From CAG-390 sp964522215 (lineage in GTDB: Bacteria; Bacillota; Clostridia; Oscillospirales; CAG-272), in the NCBI GenBank assembly GCA_964522215.1, contig CAZFVR010000003.1:1-64000 (forward strand): DNA of 64,000 nucleotides, in the 5' to 3' direction. Of this stretch, positions 49,592 through 59,446 are shown in pieces. The stretch's first letter is position 1, and each line of letters starts with the position of its first letter. The notes below the pieces were generated by a model that did no database searches, was not told the origin of the DNA, and saw only the letters and a list, made by a program, of their open reading frames with translations. The translations under genes were made by a program, and so were the position numbers.

Positions 49592-52231
49592 TTAGGTAAA
49601 GTCACCGAAAATGCGACGGCGCAGATCAAATATATCATTCTCTCCAAATCCGCCGGGCAGCCACACGAGCGTGGTCGTCTCCGCGGGCTCTGTTACCTCC
49701 GGGACGACTATGCCCGATCCCGGTCGGTGGTTGGCATCGATTATCCAGGATGTAGCATCGCCATGCTCTGTGCATGCTCTGTTATACGGCATTCCGCTGC
49801 CCGAATGCTTACCGTAAAATCTGTCGTTACCGGAAAGCGATTGATAATAAGGATAATATGCATTTGAATACGGTACTATGCCCTCTGCATTCTGCACATA
49901 GGTATATTGGGTATCATTTACATATACCTCGATCGGGAAATTACGATCAACGAGCAGCAGCGGCTTTTGAATGAGATTTTCGGTCGGGCACTTATCGCAT
50001 GCTACGCCGCCCGTGACATCATCAAATATCACCCACACATGACGGTCACAAGAGGTCGTGGGCTGTGTTCCGCGCAAGAAGTACCCTGTTTCCGCCGAGT
50101 TACCGCGCGGGTCTGCCTCGCAGGCATCAGTCATCAGCTTGCCGGAATACTTGCAGTAGGTGCATTTTACAACATCATCCGATACGGTAAAGGTCTTAAG
50201 CTCATCATTACCGTCGGCCACCGACTCAAATATCGGTTCGTGTATCTCGGTCATCATGGTGTTCCACACGATACCGGAGGGGTTATCACCGGGTATTGCC
50301 TTGGGATACTCATATCCATACCACACACCGCAGATATAATACGGTGAATAGCCAATAAACCATCTATCATAGTTATCGCCCGCCGAACCTGTTTTTGCGG
50401 CAAGCTCTATCTTTGAATCAAGCTTAATATATCCGCTGTGCGCCACGACCGTTTGCATGAGCTTTGTCATGATGGATGCGGTAGACTCGCTGAGAGCCAC
50501 GGTTCCCTTATAGTCGTTTTGAAGGATCGTGTTGCCCTCGCTATCCAGCACCTTAAGATAGGAATTTGATTCATTATAAACACCGTTATTGGCAAAAACG
50601 GAATATGCCGCCGTCATCTCGCGCACTGTAAGACCGTAGTTCAGCTGACCGAGTGCCAATGCCGCGTAGCCTTTATCCGTCAGAGTATTGCCGCTTTCAA
50701 GCGTCATAGACTCTATAAGATTATCAAGTCCCAGTGTATTGCGGCAGAACTTAAAGGAATAGTCAAGCCCCACGAGATCCAACACTTTGAGGGATACGGT
50801 ATTTAGTGAATTCTCTACCGCATACTTGATATTTGTAAGACCGCGGTAGTAATAATCAAAGTTTTTAGGCCAGGCGGTACCCGCCTCTTTATCAAAGGTG
50901 AAGGGGGTATCATCAAAAACAGATGCGTAGGTGATAAGCCCGCGCTCGATCGCCGGGGCGTACACAGCCAGCGGCTTTATTGACGATCCCGGCGAGCGTT
51001 TGGTAGTTGTGGCGTAGTTTTGTATTCTGTTTGCCGTCTTCTCTCCTCTTGCCCCCACAACACCAAGTATATCACCGGTCTCGGGATCTATCACGATCGC
51101 CGAGGACTGCGCGGGGAGGATGGAATCGCTGTCCGGAAAATTGCCATCATCAAGATAGGTCTCCTCAAGGATCGTTTGGATGCGGTCATCCACCAAAAGA
51201 TAAATGTTCCAGCCGCTGTTATACACCTTAAGTGCCGCTATCTCGCGCGAGACCTCATACTGCTTGCTGTAATCTGTAATGATATCCTCTATTGCCATAT
51301 CGGTATACCAAGAGTTGATGTTTATCTCTCTCGTGTCATCCCGGACGTTAAGGACCAGCTCCTTGCCGTATGCCTCGTCATACTCGCGCTTATTGATAAG
51401 CCCCTGCTCAAGCATAAGATCAAGCACGGTGTTGCGCCGCTCAAGGTTATCCTCCGGATGAGTAATGGGATTGTACTTTGAGGGGTTTTTGGTAATGGAT
51501 GCGATGGCGGCGCACTCGATAAGCGTCAGCTCGCTTACATCCTTATCAAAATACTTATTTGCCGCTGCCTGCACGCCGTAACAGCCGGAGCCGAGATTTA
51601 TGATGTTAAGATACAGCTCCAGTATCTCCTCTTTTTCCATCTTCTTTTCAAGATCGAGCGCCCAAAGGATCTCCTGTATCTTACGCTGTATCTTGTAGGA
51701 ATCATCTCCGCTCACGTTTTTTATAAGCTGTTGGGTAAGAGTTGAACCGCCATAGTTTGAGCTGTCAAAGCCGAGAAAAAAGTTTGCGCCCGCCTTGACA
51801 GTCCTTAGCCAGTCCACACCATCATGAGTCATAAAACGCTTATCCTCAACGGCAATGAATGCATTTTGCAGGTTTGCGGGGATCTTATCATACTCTGTAA
51901 AGATACTGTTTTTAGGACCGTACAACCGCTCGCTTTCAAGCTCCACGGCCTCGCCTACGCGATTGGCGCGGTCGGTGAACTCATATCTGTAAACACGAGT
52001 GGTAGTGGAAGTGTTAAAATCAAGCTTGTATTTTGATATATCCACCTCGGTCTCAACATAGTTCTTTATATAGATAGTAAATGCGCAAACGACTATGATA
52101 CCGGTAAGTGCGCAAATGATAAGAAAGGTTACAAGCACGTTTAAAAAGCCGCGAAAAAAGATCCCGGCGCCGTGCCAGGCTATCTTGCATGCTTTTTTTA
52201 TCTCTTCGTACCAGTTAATTTTTTTTTGCAT
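49592..52231 (-). CDS. Bifunctional class A penicillin-binding protein (PBP1A family)
   Basis: An 879-residue cell-wall polymerase. A cytoplasmic helix and one transmembrane segment ('LVTFLIICALTGIIVVCAFTI') precede the GT51 glycosyltransferase with 'FIAVEDKRFMTHDGVDW' (catalytic Glu), 'GGSTLTQQLIKN' and 'RKIQEILWALDLEK'. The transpeptidase domain has the active-site Ser in 'SPGSSIKPLAVYAP', the SxN motif in 'VENSLNTVSL', and 'ELAAKTGSAGD'. The last 200 residues include several paired cysteines ('CTYCKYSGKLMTDAC') and a Thr/Pro/Glu-rich end. GGAAAGG precedes the ATG at 52231, which is followed by a run of nine A. Confidence 0.95.
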   Translation of the reverse strand: MQKKINWYEEIKKACKIAWHGAGIFFRGFLNVLVTFLIICALTGIIVVCAFTIYIKNYVETEVDISKYKLDFNTSTTTRVYRYEFTDRANRVGEAVELESERLYGPKNSIFTEYDKIPANLQNAFIAVEDKRFMTHDGVDWLRTVKAGANFFLGFDSSNYGGSTLTQQLIKNVSGDDSYKIQRKIQEILWALDLEKKMEKEEILELYLNIINLGSGCYGVQAAANKYFDKDVSELTLIECAAIASITKNPSKYNPITHPEDNLERRNTVLDLMLEQGLINKREYDEAYGKELVLNVRDDTREININSWYTDMAIEDIITDYSKQYEVSREIAALKVYNSGWNIYLLVDDRIQTILEETYLDDGNFPDSDSILPAQSSAIVIDPETGDILGVVGARGEKTANRIQNYATTTKRSPGSSIKPLAVYAPAIERGLITYASVFDDTPFTFDKEAGTAWPKNFDYYYRGLTNIKYAVENSLNTVSLKVLDLVGLDYSFKFCRNTLGLDNLIESMTLESGNTLTDKGYAALALGQLNYGLTVREMTAAYSVFANNGVYNESNSYLKVLDSEGNTILQNDYKGTVALSESTASIMTKLMQTVVAHSGYIKLDSKIELAAKTGSAGDNYDRWFIGYSPYYICGVWYGYEYPKAIPGDNPSGIVWNTMMTEIHEPIFESVADGNDELKTFTVSDDVVKCTYCKYSGKLMTDACEADPRGNSAETGYFLRGTQPTTSCDRHVWVIFDDVTGGVACDKCPTENLIQKPLLLVDRNFPIEVYVNDTQYTYVQNAEGIVPYSNAYYPYYQSLSGNDRFYGKHSGSGMPYNRACTEHGDATSWIIDANHRPGSGIVVPEVTEPAETTTLVWLPGGFGENDIFDLRRRIFGDFT

Positions 52232-52315
52232 TCTTTGACCTTTCCTGTTTGGTTTTTTATTACCGCGGCTCGCTTGCCGCACGCTTTTGTTTATCGTCTG
52301 ACTTATTTTATCATT

Positions 52316-52321
52316 ATTTTA
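52316..52321 (-). promoter_or_regulatory. Extended -10 promoter toward the PBP1A gene
   Basis: TGC-TAAAAT on the minus strand without a strong -35, about 85 bases before the start codon. On the plus strand TTGAAT near 52332 could serve the divergent BofC-like gene. Confidence 0.35.
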
Positions 52322-52394
52322 GCACTCTTATTTGAATACACTATGAATTTAGGACAATAATAATTGAAAAACAAACAAAAGGATGTATGAGAAA

Positions 52395-52847
52395 ATGAAG
52401 ATCAAGTTATTGTGGACCGTGACAGCGGCGGCTGTGCTGTCCCTTGCGCTCTCCACCGTCGCCGTGGTCCTGTGTACCAGAGCGTATATAAACGCCGCGA
52501 AAGGCACAGGCGAGCACGCCGTGGGGAGACCGACCGACTCATCCGCCTCCCCCGCCGCAGGTGATAGTCAAACTGCCGCCAGCATCCTCGGGGATAAAGA
52601 CAGCTACGACTCCACCGCCGCGGCCGCAGATGTTTTTGCATTTCACGGCAATGATGATGCGATACTTTTGATCTACAACGATGAGGGCGGCGAACTTACT
52701 GCCATCGATCGAACGGGCGGTGTGGTATATTCTGCCCCGTTTGACCTCGGTATACTCAGCGCCGATGAGGCGGAGCTTTTACGGGCGGGAGTGAGCCTTC
52801 GGGACTCATCGGCGCTGGCGGCGGCCATCGAGGATCTTACAAGCTGA
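52395..52847 (+). CDS. Membrane-anchored protein with BofC-like C-terminal domain
   Basis: A 150-residue protein with an N-terminal transmembrane anchor ('WTVTAAAVLSLALSTVAVVL'), a Ser/Ala/Asp-rich linker and a C-terminal domain 'DAILLIYNDEGGELTAID', 'VVYSAPFDLGILSADEAEL', 'LAAAIEDLTS'. The pattern (short beta hairpin, a helix, then I-E-D-x-T-S) resembles the BofC C-terminal domain common in Clostridia. BofC in Bacillus controls SpoIVB signalling to sigma-K. The assignment is by pattern only. ATGs at 52383 and 52395 are both possible; the second is better spaced from AAAAGG. Confidence 0.65.
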   Translation: MKIKLLWTVTAAAVLSLALSTVAVVLCTRAYINAAKGTGEHAVGRPTDSSASPAAGDSQTAASILGDKDSYDSTAAAADVFAFHGNDDAILLIYNDEGGELTAIDRTGGVVYSAPFDLGILSADEAELLRAGVSLRDSSALAAAIEDLTS

Positions 52848-52893
52848 TCCTCTGTCCCCCCGCCGGCGTTGACACGCTCAGCTGTTCAGTCGT

Positions 52894-55800
52894 TCAACGC
52901 AGTGCTATATTTTCATCTCCCGCCAAAAGGCGAAGCTCACGCAAAAGCCCGCTCGCGCTTGATATATCCGCGCCGATGGTGCTGTCCTCGTACTCGGAAA
53001 CGTCGGAATAATAAAACACAGTCCTCAGTGTACCGTCAAATATTCCAATCATGTTAAGGCACTTTTTATACACCGCGCTGTCCTTTGACGGAACACGAAT
53101 ATACAAAACGCTTGGCTGCTTTTTGGGGGACACTGCAGCGACGGGTCGCGGCGTATCGCGGCGGCTGTCGTTTGCGTTTTCACTCTCTACCGTACCGCGC
53201 GCTCTGTCGCGTGCCGATCTTTCCGCCGTATATCTTTCGTTCGGAACAAGCGGTGCTATGTGATTTAGTATCAGCCTGCATTCAAAGCCGTCTCTGCCGT
53301 CTCGCAATGAGACAGTTCCGCGGACGTACACCGCCTCGCCCTCTCTTATAATGCCGCTGTATTTATCATAGCTTTTGGCAAAGGCTATGACCTCTATTCT
53401 TCCCATGCTGTCATCAAGCACAAAAAAAGCCATAACATCGCCGTTTTTTGTGGTCTTGCGGGTAACATCGGCTATCATGCCGACGGCAAGTATCTGCTTT
53501 TTATCAAACGACATAAGATCCGTGCCGTCATCGTGAACACCATCGCCCTCATTCACCATCGCAAGCTCGCCGAGCGAGAGCGGAGACAGTGCCTCAATAT
53601 TTTTTGAATATCCGTCAAGCACATGCCCGGAAAAGCAGATCCCGGTGCTCTCCTTTTCATACTCAAGCAGCTCGCGCAGTGGGTATTCCGGTATTTCGTG
53701 ATACACGCAAAGCCCGCCCGAGCTGTTGTCGGATGATACCGAGAACATATCGAGCTGTCCCTCAAGATTCTTTCGGCTCCTGTCCGTCAGCGCGGTTATC
53801 GCCGCGGGCAGTGCTTCGATCATTTGAGAGCGATGCCGCCCAAAGCTGTCAAAGGCGCCGGCCTTTATAAGCGTTTCTATCATTCTGCGATTCAGCTCTC
53901 CGTCACTCATGCGAGTGAGAAAATCATCCATATCGCAAAACCTGCCGCGGCGTTCCCGCTCGCGCACTATCTTTTCGATAAACTGACCGCCAACATTCTT
54001 GACACCGAGCAGACCAAAGCTTATATCATTACCGACAACATGAAAATCCGCATATCCGCAATTAACATCAGGCGGCAGAACGCGTATGCCAAGCTTTGCT
54101 GCCTCCCTTATATACTGCGCGGTCTTCACCTGATCGCCGGGGACGGAGCTGAGCAATGCGGCAAGATATTGGCGCGGATAGTGCGCCTTTAGATATGCCG
54201 TACGGAAGGATATCTGCGCATATGCCGCCGCGTGACTCTTGTTGAAGGCATAGCCTGCAAATGCGGCCATATCGTCAAACAGCTCCTCGGCTGCCCTCTC
54301 CTCCATGCCGCGCGATACAGCACCGCGCACAAACTCACCGCGCTCCGCCTCAAGTGCCTCCGCTTTTTTCTTTGACATGGCACGCCGCACAACATCGGCA
54401 CGACCGAGTGTGTACCCTGCCATGATCCTGAATATGCTCATTACCTGCTCTTGATACACGATACAGCCGTAGGTCTCGGACAGCACCGGACGTAAAAGCT
54501 CGGATGGGTAGCTGACTGATTCCGGAGCGTTTTTGCCCGCGATATACTTAGGGATGGAGTCCATCGGCCCGGGTCTGAAAAGTGCTATCGCCGCTAATAT
54601 ATCATCTATATTTTGCGGTCGCAGCTCAGTAAGCATTGAACGCATACCGGGGGATTCAAGCTGAAAAACGCCCAGTGTTTGCCCGCGGGATATCAGCGCA
54701 TATACGCCGCTGTCCGAAAGATCCAACCGCTCGATATCAAAATCCGGCTCGCACTCTCGAATGGCACGGACTGCATTTTCAATGATAGTAAGATAGCGAA
54801 GTGCCAAAAAGTCAAACTTCAGGAGACCAAGAGCTGCAACGGTATCCATATCATACTGCGATATCACCGCACCGTTGCTGACGGACAGCGGCAGATACTC
54901 GGTTATCGGTTCCTCTGTTATCACAACGCCCGCCGCATGCACCGAGATATTGCGCGGCATGCCCTCAAGAGCTGTTGCCGTGTCTATAAGCTCACGTATG
55001 CGCGGCGACGAATCGTATATCTCGCGCAGCTCTCGATCCTCCATGGCCGAGTCAAGTTTTACGCCGATCTCACGCGGCACGAGCTTGGCAACAGCATCTA
55101 CCTCGGCATACGGTATGCCCATAACTCTGCCTACATCTCTAATGACTGCACGCGCGGCCATGGTTCCAAAGGTGATTATCTGCGAGACGTGGTCATCACC
55201 GTAGCGTTCCTTAACGTACTCAAGCACTTCATCGCGCCGTTCGTAGCAAAAATCTATATCGATATCCGGCATGCTGACACGTTCGGGGTTTAAAAATCGC
55301 TCAAAAAGCAGATCATATCGCAAAGGGTCGATACCGGTTATCCCCGTAAGATAGGCAACAAGACTTCCCGCTCCCGATCCACGCCCCGGACCTACCGGGA
55401 TACTGCTTTTTTTGGCGTAGCCTACATAGTCCGAGACAATGAGAAAATAATCGGAGTAGCCCATGTCGGAGATAACGGACAGCTCATATTCAAGCCGTTC
55501 TCGATACTCACGTGTCTCATGCCCCGGTGATGGCAGGTCGCCGCGCTCTGTAAGTGCCGAAAGTCCGTGCTCGGCAAGCTCACGCAGTTCCCTGTCCGCC
55601 GCAACGGATGCGCTCTTTTTGAGGCTTTTTTCGGTCTCGGATGCTTCGGGATCTGCAGACTCCTCTGCGCACCATGACGAACCGAGCGCCGCCGCAGTTT
55701 TTGAATGGTAGGACGGCAAAAGAATCTTGCCGAATGTAAAATCAAAATTGCAACGCTCGGCTATGCTCACAGTGTTCTCGATAGCTCCCTCGAATGAGCC

Positions 55801-56565
55801 GAACAGCGCACGCATCTCATCGGTGGATTTATAATAAAACTCATCCGTCTCAAATCCCGCAGGTAGGCCCTCGCTTATGGTACGGTTAGTCTGTATGCAC
55901 ATAAGTATCGCCTGTGTTGATGCATCTGTGCGATTGATATAATGCACATCGTTTGTCGCTGCCATGCCTATATCACATTCCCGCGCTATACGCGCAAGCG
56001 TGGGCAGGATCTGCCGCTCCTCGGCGATACCGTGATTTTGCAGTTCAATAAAAAAGTTATCCTTACCGAATATTTTTTTATATTTTTCGGCCGAACGGCG
56101 TGCACCGTCAAGGTCGCCGCCAACGATCTTTGCGGGTATCTCCCCCGCAAGACATGCCGAAAGTGCTATAATACCCTCATGATATTGCAAAAGCAGCTCG
56201 TCATCCACCCGCGGGCGCGAATAAAAGCCCTCCGTAAATCCGCGGGACACGAGCTTTATGAGATTTTTATAGCCCTTTTCATTTTCGCACAGCAGCACCA
56301 TGTGATGAGCGGCATTATCTCGCCCGGGCAGTTTTTCATATCTGGATCGTGGTGCAACATAGACCTCACAGCCAATGATGGGCTTGATGCCGCTATCGCG
56401 GCAGGCACGATAAAAGGCCACCGCGCCGTACATGGCGCCGTGATCTGTTAGTGCTACTGCTTTGTGTCCCGCACGCGCTGCGGCCTTTGGGATATCCGCT
56501 ACGCGACATGCTCCGTCAAGCAGGCTGTATTCGCTGTGCAGATGCAGGTGAACGAAATCACTCAT
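52894..56565 (-). CDS. dnaE: DNA polymerase III alpha subunit DnaE
   Basis: A 1223-residue replicative polymerase. The N-terminal PHP domain starts 'FVHLHLHSEYSLLDGACR'. The palm has 'GRGSGAGSLVAYLTGI' and the catalytic aspartates in 'MPDIDIDFCYERRDEVLEYV'. 'GPMDSIPKYIAG' and 'YGCIVYQEQVMSI' follow, and the fingers contain 'YAFNKSHAAAYAQISFRTAYLK'. A C-terminal OB fold ('VGMIADVTRKTTKNGDVMAFF') binds single-stranded DNA. GGAG lies six bases before the ATG at 56565. It is 133 bases downstream of whiA, a linkage seen in many Firmicutes. Confidence 0.96.
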   Translation of the reverse strand: MSDFVHLHLHSEYSLLDGACRVADIPKAAARAGHKAVALTDHGAMYGAVAFYRACRDSGIKPIIGCEVYVAPRSRYEKLPGRDNAAHHMVLLCENEKGYKNLIKLVSRGFTEGFYSRPRVDDELLLQYHEGIIALSACLAGEIPAKIVGGDLDGARRSAEKYKKIFGKDNFFIELQNHGIAEERQILPTLARIARECDIGMAATNDVHYINRTDASTQAILMCIQTNRTISEGLPAGFETDEFYYKSTDEMRALFGSFEGAIENTVSIAERCNFDFTFGKILLPSYHSKTAAALGSSWCAEESADPEASETEKSLKKSASVAADRELRELAEHGLSALTERGDLPSPGHETREYRERLEYELSVISDMGYSDYFLIVSDYVGYAKKSSIPVGPGRGSGAGSLVAYLTGITGIDPLRYDLLFERFLNPERVSMPDIDIDFCYERRDEVLEYVKERYGDDHVSQIITFGTMAARAVIRDVGRVMGIPYAEVDAVAKLVPREIGVKLDSAMEDRELREIYDSSPRIRELIDTATALEGMPRNISVHAAGVVITEEPITEYLPLSVSNGAVISQYDMDTVAALGLLKFDFLALRYLTIIENAVRAIRECEPDFDIERLDLSDSGVYALISRGQTLGVFQLESPGMRSMLTELRPQNIDDILAAIALFRPGPMDSIPKYIAGKNAPESVSYPSELLRPVLSETYGCIVYQEQVMSIFRIMAGYTLGRADVVRRAMSKKKAEALEAERGEFVRGAVSRGMEERAAEELFDDMAAFAGYAFNKSHAAAYAQISFRTAYLKAHYPRQYLAALLSSVPGDQVKTAQYIREAAKLGIRVLPPDVNCGYADFHVVGNDISFGLLGVKNVGGQFIEKIVRERERRGRFCDMDDFLTRMSDGELNRRMIETLIKAGAFDSFGRHRSQMIEALPAAITALTDRSRKNLEGQLDMFSVSSDNSSGGLCVYHEIPEYPLRELLEYEKESTGICFSGHVLDGYSKNIEALSPLSLGELAMVNEGDGVHDDGTDLMSFDKKQILAVGMIADVTRKTTKNGDVMAFFVLDDSMGRIEVIAFAKSYDKYSGIIREGEAVYVRGTVSLRDGRDGFECRLILNHIAPLVPNERYTAERSARDRARGTVESENANDSRRDTPRPVAAVSPKKQPSVLYIRVPSKDSAVYKKCLNMIGIFDGTLRTVFYYSDVSEYEDSTIGADISSASGLLRELRLLAGDENIALR

Positions 56566-56698
56566 GGTGTTCTCCACATTTTTTATGTTTCGATATATTT
56601 CGATCAGCAACGGATGATGCATGTTTTCCCATCCGATCTCCCATCAGAAATATAAATATCTTATTATCATGTTTCCCGCCAAAAGGATCGTCACGCGG

Positions 56699-57607
56699 TC
56701 ATTTTTTGAGCTTTGCGGCTGCATCGCAGATCCGCCTGAGCCTATGATCCACCCCGGATTTTGATATCCTCTGCGGGTGCTTGGATGCAAGCTCCGCTAT
56801 CGAGCATTCGGGTTCGCTCTCTCGGAGCACGGCCGTCTCTCGCAAATCATCCGGGAGCAGATCAAACGCCCCCGCCGCACGAAGCGCGGCTATCGCCTCA
56901 AGCTGTACGGCCGATGCACCGACCGCGCGGCTGATATTTTTGACCTCGCAATTAGATGCCCTGTTTATATTACCGCGAAACTCACGAAGCAGGTCGCCTT
57001 GTATCAGCTCCATGGCCGCCATCGGCGCACCGGCTGAGGATAATATATCCTGTAACTCCGCGCTCTTTTTAAATATAAGCGAACATTTGCCGGATCGCTC
57101 TGAATGCCCGGGCTTTGAATGATCCTTTGCAAACAGCGCCGTCAACTTTTCGGCGCGCACATGGTCGTTTACATCAAGCTCCATGCGCACCGTCTTTTGC
57201 GGATCCGAGCAACGCGCCGAGGATAGCAAGACCCCGGCGATGAATGCGTTTTTACAATCATCACATTTTAATTCGGGTATTACAGGCTCGCCGTTCGTAT
57301 GATCACTCTCGAACGGCTCCGAGAGGCGGTAAAGATACGACGCCAGTCGGCGCGATTCAAATTCAAATACAGATATATGCCTGCCGTAGCAGACCTCGCC
57401 GCGTGCCTGCGGCTCTCTGCCATACTGTTCTGTGAGCAGTTTTTTTACGATATCTGCAACTGCATCGTTTTTTACGCGACACATGACCACGCCCTCTATC
57501 CCACACTCGGCGTTTATCAGCAAGCCGTGCAGATAGCTGCGCCTACAGCAAGCATGCCTCGGGAGCGCCTCGATAAGCTCCGCTCTTAATATATCCCCAA
57601 AGCTCAT
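56699..57607 (-). CDS. whiA: DNA-binding protein WhiA
   Basis: A 302-residue protein with a degenerate LAGLIDADG-like N-terminal domain ('FIAGVLLSSARCSDPQK' in place of the more usual F-L-R-G-x-F) and a C-terminal helix-turn-helix ('LASKHPQRISKSGVDHRLRRI', preceded by 'RASNCEVKNISRAV'). Both segments are diagnostic of WhiA. In streptomycetes WhiA controls sporulation, in Bacillus it affects division and chromosome segregation. The ATG at 57607 overlaps the stop of the HAD-MurB gene, indicating coupling. The rapZ and yvcK genes that usually lie between murB and whiA are absent. Confidence 0.93.
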   Translation of the reverse strand: MSFGDILRAELIEALPRHACCRRSYLHGLLINAECGIEGVVMCRVKNDAVADIVKKLLTEQYGREPQARGEVCYGRHISVFEFESRRLASYLYRLSEPFESDHTNGEPVIPELKCDDCKNAFIAGVLLSSARCSDPQKTVRMELDVNDHVRAEKLTALFAKDHSKPGHSERSGKCSLIFKKSAELQDILSSAGAPMAAMELIQGDLLREFRGNINRASNCEVKNISRAVGASAVQLEAIAALRAAGAFDLLPDDLRETAVLRESEPECSIAELASKHPQRISKSGVDHRLRRICDAAAKLKK

Positions 57608-59253
57608 TGCGATACCGGTATGCGGCACACCTCGCACTGAAGCGAGATGCCGTAATTTTCAAATATTACTCTTTGAATGTGCGCAATAAGTGCATTGACA
57701 TCAGCGGATGTTGCACCGCCGACATTGATTATAAATCCCGCGTGCTTTTCGGATACCTGCGCACCGCCTATCCTGTATCCCTTAAGCCCCGAATCCTCGA
57801 TGAGCTTGCCTGTGTAGACCGTCGGCGCACTGCGCTTAAACACGCTGCCAGCGCTTGGATATTCAAGCGGCTGTTTTTCGACACGGCGGGACATGTAATC
57901 ATTCATTTTTTCAGATATCTTACTTTGATCACATTGCGTGAGCTTGAACCGCGCGGAGATGACGGTATATCTTTCGCCGTCCATGACTATGCTCTTTCTG
58001 TACCCAAACCGCATCTCGGAGGCAGGCAGGGTCACAGTCGTATCCTCGATGGCATCGTAAAGCGTTACGCTCTCGATGACGTCCGCCATCTCGCCGCCGT
58101 AAGCACCTGCGTTCATACACACAGCACCGCCCACACTGCCGGGAATGCCGTATGCAAACTCAAGCCCGCCAAGTCCCGCATTTCGCGCCTCTATGGCAAC
58201 CGAAAGCAGCGTGGCACCGGCGGATGCGGTCAGAATATCACCCTCGATAGACTTTCCCCGCAGTTTCTTTGTAAATATGACCGCACCGCGAAAGCCTGCA
58301 TCGTCAAATAATACGTTTGAACCGTTGCCGAGTACGAGCCGCCGCACACTAAGCTCAGCCGCCGTATGAAGCGCCGCCACAAGCTCCCCGGCGGTCTTCG
58401 GAAACACGCCAATATCCGCCGCACCGCCTATTTTAAAGCTTGAATGAGCGGACAGCGGCTCGGCGATCTTTAGCTCTATCCCGAGCCCCGCCAATTTTTC
58501 GGCATAGGCAGATAGATTATTTTCGCTCTCACCGCCACCCGCATCCTTTGACTGAGGCACATACTCGACACCGAGTATACCGTAAAGCTCGCAAAGATCG
58601 TGTATAACATATGTGGGCTTTATATTATCCGGCAGCGCCTTGTGTGTGGGATCGTACCAGCAGGTATCTATCCCCACACCGATGCCGCCGGCGATATCCG
58701 ATGTCAGCGAGTCACCTATCACCAGTGCCGCCGATCTGTCAAAATCGGGGATCGACCGCTCAACATGTTCAAAAAACGCCGCCGACGGCTTTTCGTGCCC
58801 CACATCCTCGGAAATAAAGGAGCGTTCTATATACCTTTGTATCGGGGATGCACTCATTCTTTTGGTCTGTATGCTTTTGATACCGTTAGTTATAACAAAC
58901 AGACGGAAGCCCGCTGCCGTAAGATCGCGACAAAGAGCATCGGCGCCGCTGATTATATAAGACTGCTCTGCAAGTCTATCTGTATATTCAACTGCCATTT
59001 TGTGTGGGTCTGCCGGGAGCGAATATTCCTCGGCAAACAATTCAAAGCGGCGGACTCTCAGCGTCTGCTTTTCTATTCCTCCGCGTTCAAGCAGCTTCCA
59101 AAGCGAATCGTTTATTCTGCTGTATCCGGTTATCAGCTCATCCGTGGGTTCGATGGAATATCTTTTGAGTGTCTCGGTAAGTGCTTGCCGCTCCGAGCGC
59201 TTAAAATCAAGCAGTGTATCATCGGCATCAAAAAGAAGATATTTGTATTTCAT
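57604..59253 (-). CDS. murB: Fusion of a HAD phosphatase (YjjG-like) with UDP-N-acetylmuramate dehydrogenase (MurB)
   Basis: A 549-residue two-domain protein. Residues 1-235 form a HAD phosphatase: motif I 'FDADDTLLDFKRSE', II 'LFVITNGIKS', III around 'EKPSAAFF', IV 'VIGDSLTSDIAGG', close to YjjG-type nucleotidases. After a linker ('DAGGGESENN') comes a complete MurB: 'HSSFKIGGAADIGVFP', 'VLGNGSNVLFDDAGFRG', 'GLGGLEFAYGIPGSVGGAV', 'FGYRKSI', 'PSAGSVFKRS' with the catalytic Ser, and 'QCEVCRI' with the catalytic Glu. It lacks the type I loop, as Firmicutes MurBs do. MurB reduces UDP-GlcNAc-enolpyruvate for peptidoglycan. AGAGG precedes the ATG at 59253 by eight bases. No internal ATG start for MurB lies in the linker. 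Confidence 0.93.
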   Translation of the reverse strand: MKYKYLLFDADDTLLDFKRSERQALTETLKRYSIEPTDELITGYSRINDSLWKLLERGGIEKQTLRVRRFELFAEEYSLPADPHKMAVEYTDRLAEQSYIISGADALCRDLTAAGFRLFVITNGIKSIQTKRMSASPIQRYIERSFISEDVGHEKPSAAFFEHVERSIPDFDRSAALVIGDSLTSDIAGGIGVGIDTCWYDPTHKALPDNIKPTYVIHDLCELYGILGVEYVPQSKDAGGGESENNLSAYAEKLAGLGIELKIAEPLSAHSSFKIGGAADIGVFPKTAGELVAALHTAAELSVRRLVLGNGSNVLFDDAGFRGAVIFTKKLRGKSIEGDILTASAGATLLSVAIEARNAGLGGLEFAYGIPGSVGGAVCMNAGAYGGEMADVIESVTLYDAIEDTTVTLPASEMRFGYRKSIVMDGERYTVISARFKLTQCDQSKISEKMNDYMSRRVEKQPLEYPSAGSVFKRSAPTVYTGKLIEDSGLKGYRIGGAQVSEKHAGFIINVGGATSADVNALIAHIQRVIFENYGISLQCEVCRIPVSQ

Positions 59254-59378
59254 CACGGCATCCTCTCAAAAATCGTTATGGTCGTTTCATTCTCTACTAT
59301 TATACACCAACACGCCATGTTTTTCAACCGTTTTTTGCCTTGTTTTGCGAATAATCGGCGCAAGTATGCATCGGGGTA

Positions 59379-59407
59379 TTGCTTTTTGTCGTACTTTGTA
59401 GTATAAT
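59379..59407 (+). promoter_or_regulatory. Promoter of coaE
   Basis: TTGCTT (59379-59384) and TATAAT (59402-59407) with a 17-base spacer, 40 bases ahead of the start. Confidence 0.6.
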
Positions 59408-59446
59408 ATATTATATATATTCTTCGATATGTATTTGAGGTATAAA

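Noticed and set aside
52215..52231. Frameshift at the poly-A run at the start of the PBP1A gene
   Set aside because: The frame reads MQKKINWYEE without a break, and the family alignment continues from there.
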